Shown piece after piece: positions 9,779 to 18,588 of a DNA stretch of 64,000 bases. The stretch is taken from the NCBI RefSeq assembly GCF_014397025.1, contig NZ_JACJUO010000002.1, positions 310,001 to 374,000 on the forward strand, given 5' to 3'. Position numbers and translations under genes: made by a program. The notes under the pieces are model-generated. The model made no database searches and had not been told where the DNA came from. It saw only the letters and a list, made by a program, of their open reading frames with translations. The stretch's first letter is position 1; every line of letters begins with the position of its first letter. This DNA is from Ochrobactrum sp. Marseille-Q0166 (lineage in GTDB: Bacteria > Pseudomonadota > Alphaproteobacteria > Rhizobiales > Rhizobiaceae).

Positions 9779-10690
9779 ATGAGTATTGCGTTGAAATTTT
9801 TCAAAGGCCTTTCCGCTTTCCCCCTCACGCCAATCGATGCGGCAGGCAATCTCATAGAGGATGCGCTCAGCGCTTTTCTCACCCGCATCCATGACGCAGG
9901 CGCGGATTCAATCGGCCTATTGGGAAGCACCGGTGGTTATGCTTTCCTCACACGAGAACAACGCCGACATACAGTCAGTACCGCCGTGAAATGCATCGGT
10001 GGCAAGACACCGCTCATTGTAGGCGCCGGCGCATTGCGAACCGATGAAGCGCAGACGCTTGCCCGCGATGCGGCGGATGCCGGTGCTGATGCGCTCTTGC
10101 TCGCGCCTGTATCCTATACACCGCTTACGCAGGAAGAAGGCTTTCAGCACTTTAAGGCTGTTGCGCAAGCGACCGATCTGCCTCTGTGTATCTATAACAA
10201 CCCCAGCACTACCCATTTCATTTTCACCATCGAGCTGATTGAGCGGTTGGCAGATATTAAAAATATCAAGTCGATTAAAATGCCGCTACCTGCCGATAAT
10301 AAACATGCGGCTGAGATCGCGAAACTTCGCGCTGTAACACCCGATGACTTCACCATCGGATACAGCGGTGATTGGGGTGCGAAGGATGCTCTGCTCGCAG
10401 GCGCCGATACTTTCTATAGCGTGGCTGCAGGACTTCTACCGAAGCAGTTTGCGGTACTCATGCGCGTCGCACAAAGCGGGGATAAGACAGAAGCCGAGCG
10501 CATCAATAAGGCATTTGAACCGCTCTGGAGCCTGTTCAAAGCCCATGGCAGTTTCCGCGTGATGTATGTGATTGCCGATTTGCTTGATCTTGCAAAGATC
10601 GAGCCACCACGGCCCATTCTGCCATTGGGCGAAGAAATACGAGGACAGGTTGAGGCAGCCCTAAAAGCGTTGAACGATCTGCCTCACTGA
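9779..10690 (+). CDS. Dihydrodipicolinate synthase / N-acetylneuraminate lyase family protein
   Basis: A 303-residue class I aldolase-type TIM barrel. The Schiff-base Lys is at about 167 (SIKMPLP) and the catalytic Tyr at about 139 (YNNPSTT). The N-terminal part has LGSTGGYAFLTREQR in place of the canonical GTTGE motif of housekeeping DapA, so this is probably a paralogue acting on another 2-oxoacid substrate. It is positioned just after the LysE-type exporter, and a strong terminator follows its stop codon. Confidence 0.88.
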   Translation: MSIALKFFKGLSAFPLTPIDAAGNLIEDALSAFLTRIHDAGADSIGLLGSTGGYAFLTREQRRHTVSTAVKCIGGKTPLIVGAGALRTDEAQTLARDAADAGADALLLAPVSYTPLTQEEGFQHFKAVAQATDLPLCIYNNPSTTHFIFTIELIERLADIKNIKSIKMPLPADNKHAAEIAKLRAVTPDDFTIGYSGDWGAKDALLAGADTFYSVAAGLLPKQFAVLMRVAQSGDKTEAERINKAFEPLWSLFKAHGSFRVMYVIADLLDLAKIEPPRPILPLGEEIRGQVEAALKALNDLPH

Positions 10691-10697
10691 ATAAAAC

Positions 10698-10726
10698 AAA
10701 GGCGCCCGTCTGGGCGCCTTTTGCGA
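10698..10726 (+). terminator. Rho-independent terminator after the DHDPS-family gene
   Basis: A GGCGCCC / GGGCGCC stem with a four-base loop followed by TTTT lies directly after the stop codon. Confidence 0.85.
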
Positions 10727-10744
10727 TTTTTTTGCCACTCATCA

Positions 10745-10775
10745 TTTTCCGAAAAGCGGTTCCTGCTTTTCGGGA
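10745..10775. repeat. Rhizobiales-type short intergenic palindromic repeat
   Basis: CCGAAAAGCGG and CCTGCTTTTCGG form an inverted pair between the convergent DHDPS-family gene and ohr. It resembles other small mosaic repeats of this bacterial order. Confidence 0.45.
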
Positions 10776-10781
10776 TACGTT

Positions 10782-11204
10782 CTATGCCACGCTCAGGCGG
10801 ACATCTATGTTGCCGCGTGTTGCATGTGAATAAGGGCAAACAATGTGCGCGGCATTAACCAGCTCTTCTGCCCTTGCCTTATCAACGCCCGGCAAAACGA
10901 CCTCAAGAGCCACATCCAGACCAAAACCAGTGCCATCTTCGCGCGGACCGATCCCTACTGTCGCCGTCACTGTACTGTCAGCGGAGATGGAAACCTTTTC
11001 CTTGGCTGCGACAAATTTCAGTGCGCCGAGAAAGCATGCCGCATAACCGGATGCAAACAGTTGCTCAGGATTGGTGCCTTCGCCACCCGAGCCGCCAAGT
11101 TCCTTTGGTGTGTCAAGAACAACGCTGAGACGTCCATCAGCGGTCTTGGCGCTGCCTGTGCGTCCACCGGTTGCTGTGGACTGTGTCGTGTAAAGGATAG
11201 GCAT
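10782..11204 (-). CDS. ohr: Organic hydroperoxide resistance protein Ohr
   Basis: A 140-residue Ohr/OsmC-fold thiol peroxidase that reduces organic and fatty-acid hydroperoxides. The two catalytic cysteines are at 57 (SGYAACFLGAL) and 123 (HIVCPYSHATRGN); Arg15 and Glu47 fit the catalytic network described for Ohr. ACGGAG precedes the ATG at 11204; the ORF extends upstream but the family N-terminus MPILYTT starts here. It is divergent from ohrR across a 157-bp region rich in AT palindromes, the standard arrangement for peroxide-inducible control. Confidence 0.96.
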   Translation of the reverse strand: MPILYTTQSTATGGRTGSAKTADGRLSVVLDTPKELGGSGGEGTNPEQLFASGYAACFLGALKFVAAKEKVSISADSTVTATVGIGPREDGTGFGLDVALEVVLPGVDKARAEELVNAAHIVCPYSHATRGNIDVRLSVA

Positions 11205-11264
11205 ATGAAAATCTCCGTTGATACGTATTGATTTATCTCCACCATCAAAATTGCAGATTATTAT

Positions 11265-11276
11265 ATTGTGCACAAT
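11265..11276. promoter_or_regulatory. Perfect 12-bp palindrome in the ohr/ohrR intergenic region
   Basis: ATTGTGCACAAT is a perfect inverted repeat about 60 bases upstream of ohr. It may be a second OhrR site or overlap the ohr promoter; this is inference. Confidence 0.45.
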
Positions 11277-11314
11277 CTAATTTTGCAAAATACATTATCA
11301 CAAATATGTGATGC

Positions 11315-11327
11315 GCAATTCAATTGC
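11315..11327. promoter_or_regulatory. Predicted OhrR operator
   Basis: GCAATTCAATTGC is a perfect 6-bp inverted repeat around one base, very close to known OhrR boxes built on CAATT-n-AATTG. It lies 35 bases upstream of the ohrR ATG, well placed for autoregulation and control of the divergent ohr. Confidence 0.7.
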
Positions 11328-11361
11328 ACCTCATGTAAAGTTCTGTCATGGAGTGAGCGCT

Positions 11362-11817
11362 ATGAAAGAAGACCCAAGAGAATCTTATCTTAATCTGTCA
11401 GATATGGTCTGTTTCGCGATCTATTCGACCGCGAATGCGCTGACCCGCGCTTATCAACCGATCCTCAGTAAACTGGAACTCACCTATCCGCAGTTTCTGG
11501 TCATGATTGTATTGTGGGAACAGGATAACCGCACTGTTTCGGAAATCGGCGCGAAACTTAGTCTTGATTCCGGCACCCTCACCCCGCTTTTGAAAAGGCT
11601 GGAATCGGCAGGGCATATTGCGCGCCGCCGTGACCCACAGGATGAGCGGCAGGTTCGTATTACGCTGACCGATCAAGGCCGTGCTTTGCGCACTGAGGCC
11701 GAAGCTATTCCGGAGCAGGTCTTCTGCGCACTCGGTCAACCCATAGGCGACTTGCAAAAACTTCGGGCGCAGCTGCTTGATGTCCGCAGCAATCTTAAAG
11801 ACAGTCTCTCAAATTGA
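11362..11817 (+). CDS. ohrR: MarR-family organic-peroxide sensor OhrR
   Basis: A 151-residue winged-helix regulator. The reactive Cys is at position 17 (LNLSDMVCFAIYS), and a second Cys at about 122 (QVFCALG) suggests the 2-Cys type, in which peroxide makes a sulfenate that then forms an intersubunit disulfide and releases DNA. The recognition region is SEIGAKLSLDSGTLTPLLKRLE, and the wing is RRRDPQDERQVRI. GGAG eight bases before the ATG at 11362 decides the start. It is divergent from ohr and presumably represses both genes until hydroperoxide is present. Confidence 0.95.
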   Translation: MKEDPRESYLNLSDMVCFAIYSTANALTRAYQPILSKLELTYPQFLVMIVLWEQDNRTVSEIGAKLSLDSGTLTPLLKRLESAGHIARRRDPQDERQVRITLTDQGRALRTEAEAIPEQVFCALGQPIGDLQKLRAQLLDVRSNLKDSLSN

Positions 11818-11846
11818 AAAAGCGCCGGAAAACCGGCGCCTTTATT
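11818..11846. terminator. Bidirectional terminator between ohrR and asd
   Basis: GCGCCGG / CCGGCGC with an AAAA loop, flanked by A and T runs, lies between two convergent genes. Confidence 0.85.
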
Positions 11847-11865
11847 TTGCTATCTGCAATCTCGA

Positions 11866-12900
11866 TTAAGCGGCGAGTGCCTTTGGCGTAATCAGGCCAC
11901 GAGCGACAAGCAGTTCCGCGATCTGGATCGTGTTAAGAGCAGCACCCTTGCGAAGATTGTCGGAAACGACCCACATTGCCAGACCATTTTCAACCGTGAT
12001 GTCCTCGCGAATACGGCTGATATAGGTCGCATCTTCGCCGGCCGATTCATATGGCGTGATGTAGCCACCGTCCTCGTGCTTATCGACAACCTGACAGCCG
12101 GGCGCTTCGCGCAGAATTTCGCGGGCTTCTTCCGCCGAAATCGGGTTTTCGAACTCGATGTTGACTGCTTCCGAGTGACCGATGAACACAGGGACACGAA
12201 CAGCCGTTGCGGTGAGCTTGATCTTTGGATCAAGCATCTTCTTGGTTTCGGCCACCATCTTCCATTCTTCCTTGGTGTAGCCGTCTTCCATGAAGACATC
12301 GATATGCGGGATAACATTGAACGCAATGCGCTTGGTGAATTTCTGAGCGGTGACAGGATCAGCAACAAAAACGGCACGCGATTGCTGGAACAGCTCGTCC
12401 ATGCCTTCCTTGCCGGCACCGGAAACGGACTGATAGGTCGAAACAACAACACGCTTGATCTTGGCCGCATCATGCAGAGGCTTCAGCGCCACGACGAGCT
12501 GCGCAGTCGAGCAGTTCGGGTTGGCAATGATGTTCTTCTTGCGGAAGCCTTCAATCGCGTCCGGATTCACTTCAGGAACGATCAGCGGAACATTGGAATC
12601 GTAGCGCCATGCAGACGAATTATCGATAACGACACAGCCCTGCGCACCGATCTTTGGCGACCATTCCTTGGAAATGTTGCCGCCAGCAGACATAAGGCAG
12701 ATGTCAGTATCCGAGAAATCATACTGGTCGAGCGCCTTTACCTTCAGCGTCTTATCGCCATAGGACACTTCCGTGCCCTGGCTACGGCGCGAAGCGAGCG
12801 CTACGACCTCATCAGCTGGAAAACCGCGTTCTTCGAGGATATTGAGCATTTCGCGACCGACATTTCCGGTGGCGCCGACGACTGCAACTTTAAAACCCAT
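11866..12900 (-). CDS. asd: Aspartate-semialdehyde dehydrogenase
   Basis: A 344-residue NADPH-dependent enzyme that reduces aspartyl phosphate to the semialdehyde, the branch point to lysine/diaminopimelate, threonine and methionine. The Rossmann motif is VAVVGATGNVGREML at 5-19, and the catalytic Cys is C130 in ANPNCSTAQ. SVSGAGKEGM and GHSEAVNIEFE are the expected substrate-binding parts. The ATG follows GACAGGAGACAGG. The gene is preceded by a GC-rich leader region of about 400 bases. Confidence 0.97.
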   Translation of the reverse strand: MGFKVAVVGATGNVGREMLNILEERGFPADEVVALASRRSQGTEVSYGDKTLKVKALDQYDFSDTDICLMSAGGNISKEWSPKIGAQGCVVIDNSSAWRYDSNVPLIVPEVNPDAIEGFRKKNIIANPNCSTAQLVVALKPLHDAAKIKRVVVSTYQSVSGAGKEGMDELFQQSRAVFVADPVTAQKFTKRIAFNVIPHIDVFMEDGYTKEEWKMVAETKKMLDPKIKLTATAVRVPVFIGHSEAVNIEFENPISAEEAREILREAPGCQVVDKHEDGGYITPYESAGEDATYISRIREDITVENGLAMWVVSDNLRKGAALNTIQIAELLVARGLITPKALAA

Positions 12901-13261
12901 TTACCTGTCTCCTGTCCTCTCCGCTTCCATAAAACCCGCGACCAGCGGGCCTTTTCCCAGGGCCGGACCCGGGGAGAGTGGGCGAGCAGGCCAAGGGGTC
13001 AGACCGTTTTGGTGGTCGTTTTAATGCAAGTGGCCGTGGTAGTTTTGGAAACGAACGCCATAGGGCTGGCAATGGCGATGAGGCCATTCAGTCCACACAG
13101 GCTATGTGATGCGCGAGAAGCGTTCACGGGATTGTCTCCTTTTCCGATTGCGCTTTTAAGCCGTTTGAAAAAAGAGTCAATGTATTTGCAGTGATGAACG
13201 CAACAAAACTGCTCAAATGTGTGGGAGCGATACCGCTTATTACGCCGGGACCGCGAAATGA
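12901..13261. other. Long intergenic/leader region upstream of asd
   Basis: No gene is supported here. On the minus strand a short stem (CCCGC/GCGGG at 12935-12949) followed by TTTTA lies just before the asd ribosome site and could be an attenuator-like hairpin, but it is short and unconfirmed. Short ORFs in the region have no recognisable product. Confidence 0.4.
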
Positions 13262-13298
13262 CAAAGACCCGCGCGGAAGATACAGCGCGGGTCTTTGA
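13262..13298 (-). terminator. Rho-independent terminator of serA
   Basis: AAAGACCCGCGC / GCGCGGGTCTTT is a 12-bp stem with a 10-base loop, immediately downstream of serA. Confidence 0.85.
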
Positions 13299-13312
13299 AC
13301 ACTGATGCTCTG

Positions 13313-14551
13313 TTAGTAAAGCAGACGCGTGCGAATAGTGCCCGGAATTTCGCGCATTGCCTGAAGTACATCTTCGGCGTGTTCTTCCATCGCATCACCT
13401 TCGATCACCACATAGCCGACTTCACCATCGGTCTGCAGAAACTGACTGACAATATTGATGTTGTGCGATGAGAAGATGTTGACGAGACTGTTGAGGATGC
13501 CCGGGCGGTTCTCGTGCACATGCATGAAGCGCGTGCCGCTTGGACGTGCAGGCAGCTGAACCTGTGGGAAATTGACCGCACCCAGCGTTGAACCAACATC
13601 GGAATATTCAACCAGCTTGCGGCTGACTTCCATACCGATGCGCTCCTGCGCTTCTTCGGTGGAACCACCGATATGCGGGGTCAGGATGACATTTTCCAGT
13701 CCCTGCAATGGCGAAACAAACGGATCTTTGTTCGAAGCCGGCTCAACCGGGAACACGTCAATTGCCGCACCCGCAAGGTGACCTTCTTTGAGCACCGTTG
13801 CCAATGCCTCAAGATCGACCACATTTCCGCGCGCATTGTTGATGAGGAAGGCGCCCTTCTTCATCTTGCGCAGCTTGGCTTCGGTAATCATCTTGGCCGT
13901 CGACTTGTTCGATGGCACATGAAGGCTAACCACGTCAGAAATTTTGAGCAATTCGTCGAGCGTTTCGGTCGGGATGACATTGCCATATTGCAGCTTGTCG
14001 GTCATGTCGAAGTATCGGACCGTCATGCCGAGGCTTTCAGCCAGATTGCCGACCTGCGAACCGATATTGCCGTAGCCAACGATGCCCAGCGTCTTGCCGC
14101 GGACTTCACGGCTACCGGTCGCACTCTTGTCCCAGCCGCCGACATGGGCTGCATTGGAGCGAGGGAAAATACGGCGCATCAGCATGATGATTTCGCCAAT
14201 CACCAGTTCCGCAACCGAACGGGTATTGGAGAAAGGTGCATTGAATACCGGAATACCACGCTTGCGGGCGGCCTTCAGGTCCACCTGATTGGTGCCGACC
14301 GAGAAACAACCGACTGCGATCAGACGCTGCGCTGCTTCAAATACTTCATCGGTAAGCTGTGTGCGCGAACGGATGCCAACAATATGCGCGGAAGCAATCG
14401 CCTCGATCAACTCAGCCTTGTCGAGTGCCTTGGGCAAATGAACGACGTTCGTGTAGCCGGACGACTTGAAATAATCGACAGCAGACTGGTTAATGCCTTC
14501 GAGAAGAAGAACGTTGATACGCTCACGCGCGAATGAAAGACGTGCAGTCAT
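13313..14551 (-). CDS. serA: D-3-phosphoglycerate dehydrogenase
   Basis: A 412-residue enzyme that starts serine synthesis by oxidising 3-phosphoglycerate with NAD+. Length matches the E. coli-type SerA (410). Visible parts are GCFSVGTNQVDL, the NAD-binding GIVGYGNIGSQVG, the catalytic Arg in INNARGNVVD, LTPHIGGSTEEAQ with the catalytic His, and a C-terminal ACT domain (FMHVHENRPGILNSL, SQFLQTDGEVGYVVIE) likely to bind serine for feedback inhibition. I chose the ATG at 14551 because it reproduces the family N-terminus; an in-frame ATG at 14596 lacks a clear ribosome site. Confidence 0.95.
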   Translation of the reverse strand: MTARLSFARERINVLLLEGINQSAVDYFKSSGYTNVVHLPKALDKAELIEAIASAHIVGIRSRTQLTDEVFEAAQRLIAVGCFSVGTNQVDLKAARKRGIPVFNAPFSNTRSVAELVIGEIIMLMRRIFPRSNAAHVGGWDKSATGSREVRGKTLGIVGYGNIGSQVGNLAESLGMTVRYFDMTDKLQYGNVIPTETLDELLKISDVVSLHVPSNKSTAKMITEAKLRKMKKGAFLINNARGNVVDLEALATVLKEGHLAGAAIDVFPVEPASNKDPFVSPLQGLENVILTPHIGGSTEEAQERIGMEVSRKLVEYSDVGSTLGAVNFPQVQLPARPSGTRFMHVHENRPGILNSLVNIFSSHNINIVSQFLQTDGEVGYVVIEGDAMEEHAEDVLQAMREIPGTIRTRLLY

Positions 14552-14840
14552 GTTTGGTGCTTTCAGGCTCTGGGCTCGATATTCGCTCAGCGACATAAAT
14601 CAATCAGCAAATGTCGTCATTGCGATATTCTGGGTCGGTATTGATCGCGAGAGCGACTTAGCACCCAATGGCTCAGAAAAAAACCAAATTCGACGGAAAG
14701 CTGCGGTTTCGCGTCGTATTTGGATAATCATTTCAATCTCGGAGGCCACTCCGCCGCAGAACACCCGAAACATTTGCATTCTTGTCGAAAAATAGTTCAA
14801 AACTTGCGTCTTTTTTCGCTGATCGACCCAATTCTTATGT

Positions 14841-15233
14841 TCAATCCTCATCGCGAGTCGTCGCCAGTCGATCACGCTCATAGCGCTCTGTTAGCGGAAA
14901 CTCTGGCAACCACCTTTCTCGACGTATCGTCCAAAGTTCATAAGTTGGCTTCAGCCGATCCGGGACGTCCAGCGAACCAAGATTGATCTCAATCTCATCA
15001 TCCGTTCTTGAAAAAATGGAAGAGCCACAATGCGGGCAGAAATATCGACCGGCATAGCTGTTTGTTTCACCTTCAATCGTGACGGCATTTTGCGGAAAAA
15101 TCGCTGAAGCATGAAACAAGGCGCCGTGATGTTTGCGGCAGTCGAGACAGTGGCAAATCCCTACACGGTCGGGATCACCTGAAGCTTCAATCCTGACGCG
15201 TCCGCATAAGCATCCACCTGTAAGCTTTCTCAT
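14841..15233 (-). CDS. GFA family protein (glutathione-dependent formaldehyde-activating-like)
   Basis: A 130-residue Mss4-like zinc protein. The zinc ligands are in GGCLCGRVR near the N-terminus, CHCLDCRKHHGA, and YFCPHCGSSIFSR, the classic GFA pattern. Most members are not shown to act on formaldehyde, so a specific reaction should not be assumed. AGGAGAGGGAGG precedes the ATG at 15233. It is divergent from the MFS carrier gene; nothing identifiable lies between it and serA. Confidence 0.9.
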   Translation of the reverse strand: MRKLTGGCLCGRVRIEASGDPDRVGICHCLDCRKHHGALFHASAIFPQNAVTIEGETNSYAGRYFCPHCGSSIFSRTDDEIEINLGSLDVPDRLKPTYELWTIRRERWLPEFPLTERYERDRLATTRDED

Positions 15234-15393
15234 GCCTCCCTCTCCTTCACACATAGGGATAAGAACAGGTTCTCATACTAAAAGATAATAACCATACGAA
15301 ACGATTCAGTTCATCATAATCGCGTGGAAAAGTGTGCGGACGTTGGAGGAGAACATCCGCGCATATCAGCAAGATGCTGTTGGGAGGAACCCT

Positions 15394-17283
15394 ATGTCAG
15401 TTCAATCGGGCGCCAAGGCCGGCGCACCTAAAATGACGCGCGAAGAGAAGAAAGTTATTTTCGCCTCTTCACTCGGTACAGTTTTTGAATGGTACGACTT
15501 TTATCTTTACGGAACACTGGCTGCATTTATCGGTGCCGCGTTCTTCAATGAATATCCGGAAACAACCCGTAATATTTTCGTTCTGCTCGCTTTCGCAGCA
15601 GGCTTTCTTGTACGCCCGTTTGGTGCGCTCGTCTTCGGACGTATCGGCGACCTTGTCGGACGTAAATATACATTCCTTGTGACAATCGTCATCATGGGCG
15701 CTTCGACGTTTCTCGTCGGCATTCTGCCTGGTTCGGCAACGATTGGCATCATAGCGCCTGCAATTCTGATCATCCTGCGCATGTTGCAGGGTCTGGCACT
15801 GGGCGGCGAATATGGCGGCGCGGCAACCTACGTCGCTGAACACGCACCAAACGGCCGTCGCGGTTTTTACACGTCATGGATTCAGACTACCGCAACGCTC
15901 GGTCTGTTCCTTTCGCTAATGGTTATTCTGAGCATTCAGAATGTCATGACCACGGAATCCTTCGCATCGTGGGGCTGGCGCATACCATTCCTCGTTTCGA
16001 TTGTTCTCTTGGGCATCTCGGTCTGGATTCGTCTGCAGATGAGCGAATCGCCTGCTTTCAAAAAGATGAAGGAAGAAGGCAAAACATCAAAAGCCCCGCT
16101 TTCCGAAGCTTTCGGCCAGTGGAAAAACGCCAAGATCGCATTGATCGCTCTTTTCGGCCTTACCATGGGTCAGGCGGTTGTTTGGTATAGTGGCCAGTTC
16201 TACGCACTATTCTTCCTGCAGAACGTTCTGAAGGTTGAAAACCAGTCCGCCAATATCATGGTCGCGACTGCATTGGTCATAGGCACCGGCTTCTTCGTTG
16301 TGTTCGGCTGGTTGTCCGATAAAATTGGCCGTAAGCCGATCATCATGGCTGGTCTTTTGCTCGCTGCAGTAACCTATTTCCCGCTGTTTAAAGCTCTCAC
16401 GCAAGCTGCCAATCCGGCACTCGCACATGCTGAACAGACAATTCGTGCAACAGTGACTGCGGCACCCGGTGATTGTAACTTCCAGTTCAACGCGACCGGA
16501 ACGTCGAAATTCACAAGCTCATGCGATATTGCGACGAGCTTCCTGTCCCGCAGTGCAGTGCCCTACGACGTGGTCACTGGTCCTGCTGGTCAGCCAGCAA
16601 CAGTCAAGATCGGTGATATCACTGTCGCATCTTTTGATGCCACTGCAGCCGGTGCTGAAGCAAAGGCCAAGCAGGCAGCCCTGACACACGACATCAATCT
16701 CGCTCTGCAGAAAGCCGGTTGGCCGCTGGTACGTAACCCTGCAAAGGTGGCAGATTCAAAGCTTGAAGCTTTCATTGCTGCAAACCCAGAGCTTGCTCTG
16801 AGTGCGGAAGCAGTTCGTGCGGGCGAAAGCACCACCATGACCAATGCGGAACTGGTGAAAGCAAATATCGTCACGCAAATTGAAGCGGACGCAGCTGGTG
16901 AACCAAGTCAGGCTGTCTACACGATCCCGAATGCAGGAACGTTTAAGATGGTCGCCGATCCATCGCAGATCAACTGGGTTATGACAATTGCCATCCTGAC
17001 CGTTCTCGTGATCTACGTCACGATGGTCTATGGACCAATTGCTGCTATCCTTGTTGAAATGTTCCCGACGCGCATCCGCTATACAGGCATGTCGTTGCCT
17101 TACCACATTGGCAACGGCTGGTTCGGTGGTCTTCTGCCCGCAACCGTCTTCGCGATGAGTGCTGCCAAGGGCGATATTTATTACGGCCTTTGGTACCCGA
17201 TCATCATTGCGACGATCACGCTCGTCATTGGCATCCTGTTCGTCAAGGAAACCAAGGACGTCGATCTCAACAAGGTCGAGTAA
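15394..17283 (+). CDS. MHS-type MFS transporter with large periplasmic insertion
   Basis: A 629-residue inner-membrane carrier of the metabolite:H+ symporter family (ProP/ShiA/KgtP relatives). Signatures are SSLGTVFEWYDFYLYG in helix 1, FGRIGDLVGRKYTF after helix 2 and ALGGEYGGAATYVAEH in helix 4. The family is normally about 430-550 residues; here about 185 residues (roughly 335-520) are inserted between helices 9 and 10, a loop predicted to face the periplasm, with one Cys pair (DCNFQ and SSCDIA). The remaining helices (TMVYGPIAAILVEMFPTRIRYTG) are normal. GGAGG upstream of the ATG at 15394 fixes the start. Substrate is unknown. A terminator follows. Confidence 0.92.
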   Translation: MSVQSGAKAGAPKMTREEKKVIFASSLGTVFEWYDFYLYGTLAAFIGAAFFNEYPETTRNIFVLLAFAAGFLVRPFGALVFGRIGDLVGRKYTFLVTIVIMGASTFLVGILPGSATIGIIAPAILIILRMLQGLALGGEYGGAATYVAEHAPNGRRGFYTSWIQTTATLGLFLSLMVILSIQNVMTTESFASWGWRIPFLVSIVLLGISVWIRLQMSESPAFKKMKEEGKTSKAPLSEAFGQWKNAKIALIALFGLTMGQAVVWYSGQFYALFFLQNVLKVENQSANIMVATALVIGTGFFVVFGWLSDKIGRKPIIMAGLLLAAVTYFPLFKALTQAANPALAHAEQTIRATVTAAPGDCNFQFNATGTSKFTSSCDIATSFLSRSAVPYDVVTGPAGQPATVKIGDITVASFDATAAGAEAKAKQAALTHDINLALQKAGWPLVRNPAKVADSKLEAFIAANPELALSAEAVRAGESTTMTNAELVKANIVTQIEADAAGEPSQAVYTIPNAGTFKMVADPSQINWVMTIAILTVLVIYVTMVYGPIAAILVEMFPTRIRYTGMSLPYHIGNGWFGGLLPATVFAMSAAKGDIYYGLWYPIIIATITLVIGILFVKETKDVDLNKVE

Positions 17284-17308
17284 TTATACCTTTGCCAACA
17301 GAAATGAT

Positions 17309-17335
17309 GACGCCGCCCCTTGGGGCGGCGTTTTC
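17309..17335 (+). terminator. Rho-independent terminator after the MFS gene
   Basis: CGCCGCCCC / GGGGCGGCG with a TT loop followed by TTTT. It abuts the 3' end of ada and may serve both strands. Confidence 0.85.
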
Positions 17336-18386
17336 ATTTGCGGTATTTCGCCTCAATCTCAATCAGCTTCTGCTTGCGCCAAAGACCTCCACCATAACCG
17401 GTCAATGAGCCATCGGCACCAATCACCCGATGACATGGAATGATGATAGCAATCTGGTTTGCACCGTTGGCCCGCGCCACGGCACGAACCGCAAGCGGCT
17501 TTTCTACTGCCCTTGCAATCTCGCTATAGCTTCGTGTCTGGCCTGCCTCAATATTCTGCAACTCTCGCCAGACGTCACGTGTGAAAGCGCTGCCGTGCAG
17601 CACCAGCGGAATATTGAAATTCGCCGATCGACCTGCAAAAAACGCATCGAGTTCCTGTTCCAGTACGTCATGCGACGGGTATCGTCCGATACCGATTGAA
17701 CCATGACAGGCCTTGTGCAGCTTTTTCAGCTCTTGTGGCAACGCCTTGCGATCAGCAAATTCCAGCAAATGCAGGGATGAGTGATCACACACGGCGATCA
17801 TCGTGCCAAGCGGCGTCTTGATCCAGTCTGCGCGCAGCAAGCCGCCCTTTTGCAACTGCGCCGGGGGCAGGCCAAGGATGCGTGCGAAAGCATTGCGGAA
17901 TGCGTCGGGCGATTCAAAGCCCGCATCCACTTGCGCATCGATGACGCGTTCGCCTTGTGCAAGCGTCTGGAAACCCTGTCGCAACCGTTCCTGCCGTGCC
18001 ATTTCAAGGAAGGTAATGCCAAAATGCCGTCTGAAACTACGCCGTACGGTCGATGGATCAAAGCCCATGCCAGCAACATCGCCCTCGCTCCAGCGCCGTT
18101 GCGGCTGTGCATCCAACGCCTTCAACAGAGAACCGACAGAAGCATCAGCTTCCGCTGCGGGCTGCAACGGATGACATCTTTTGCAAGCACGAAAACCGTC
18201 GGCAATGCATTCAGATATGGAAGCAAAAAACCGGCAATTCTCTTTTAACGGCTTTCTTGCAGGACAGGTCAGCCGACAGAAAATGCCGGTTGAAAGCACG
18301 CCAACATAGGCTTTACCTTCATAAGCGGTGTCACGCGCCAGCAAGGCATTATACAAAGTGTCGATATCGGGAAGCGTGTTCAACAT
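17334..18386 (-). CDS. ada: Bifunctional transcriptional activator / DNA repair methyltransferase Ada
   Basis: A protein of about 350 residues with all three Ada modules: an N-terminal zinc module with GIFCRLTCPARKP and CKRCHP (methylphosphotriester-accepting Cys about 37), an AraC-type HTH (DPSTVRRSFRRHFGITFLEMAR, DAGFESPDAFRNAF), and a C-terminal O6-alkylguanine transferase with IIPCHRVIGADGSLTGYGGG. It repairs alkylated DNA and, once methylated, activates the adaptive response. The start is the ATG at 18386; a GTG two codons upstream is possible. No alkB or alkA neighbour is seen in the window. Confidence 0.95.
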   Translation of the reverse strand: MLNTLPDIDTLYNALLARDTAYEGKAYVGVLSTGIFCRLTCPARKPLKENCRFFASISECIADGFRACKRCHPLQPAAEADASVGSLLKALDAQPQRRWSEGDVAGMGFDPSTVRRSFRRHFGITFLEMARQERLRQGFQTLAQGERVIDAQVDAGFESPDAFRNAFARILGLPPAQLQKGGLLRADWIKTPLGTMIAVCDHSSLHLLEFADRKALPQELKKLHKACHGSIGIGRYPSHDVLEQELDAFFAGRSANFNIPLVLHGSAFTRDVWRELQNIEAGQTRSYSEIARAVEKPLAVRAVARANGANQIAIIIPCHRVIGADGSLTGYGGGLWRKQKLIEIEAKYRK

Positions 18387-18588
18387 GACCACTATTTTTA
18401 GCGTCCTGGCGATAAATTAAAGCCGGAAATCGGGCGTTTATTATTCAACGATCCGCTTTCTGCAAAGCTGCGAAACAACTTTACCATATCAAAACGATTC
18501 TATTCATTGCGGTTCAAACGCGCGCTATTTATTCTGAACATCAGAGTAGCGATATATCCCGTAAAAAGCTGAACAAGCAGGTGAACAA

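Noticed and set aside
12076..13194. 372-codon plus-strand ORF opposite asd
   Set aside because: It is the antisense shadow of asd, whose catalytic motifs are intact on the minus strand.
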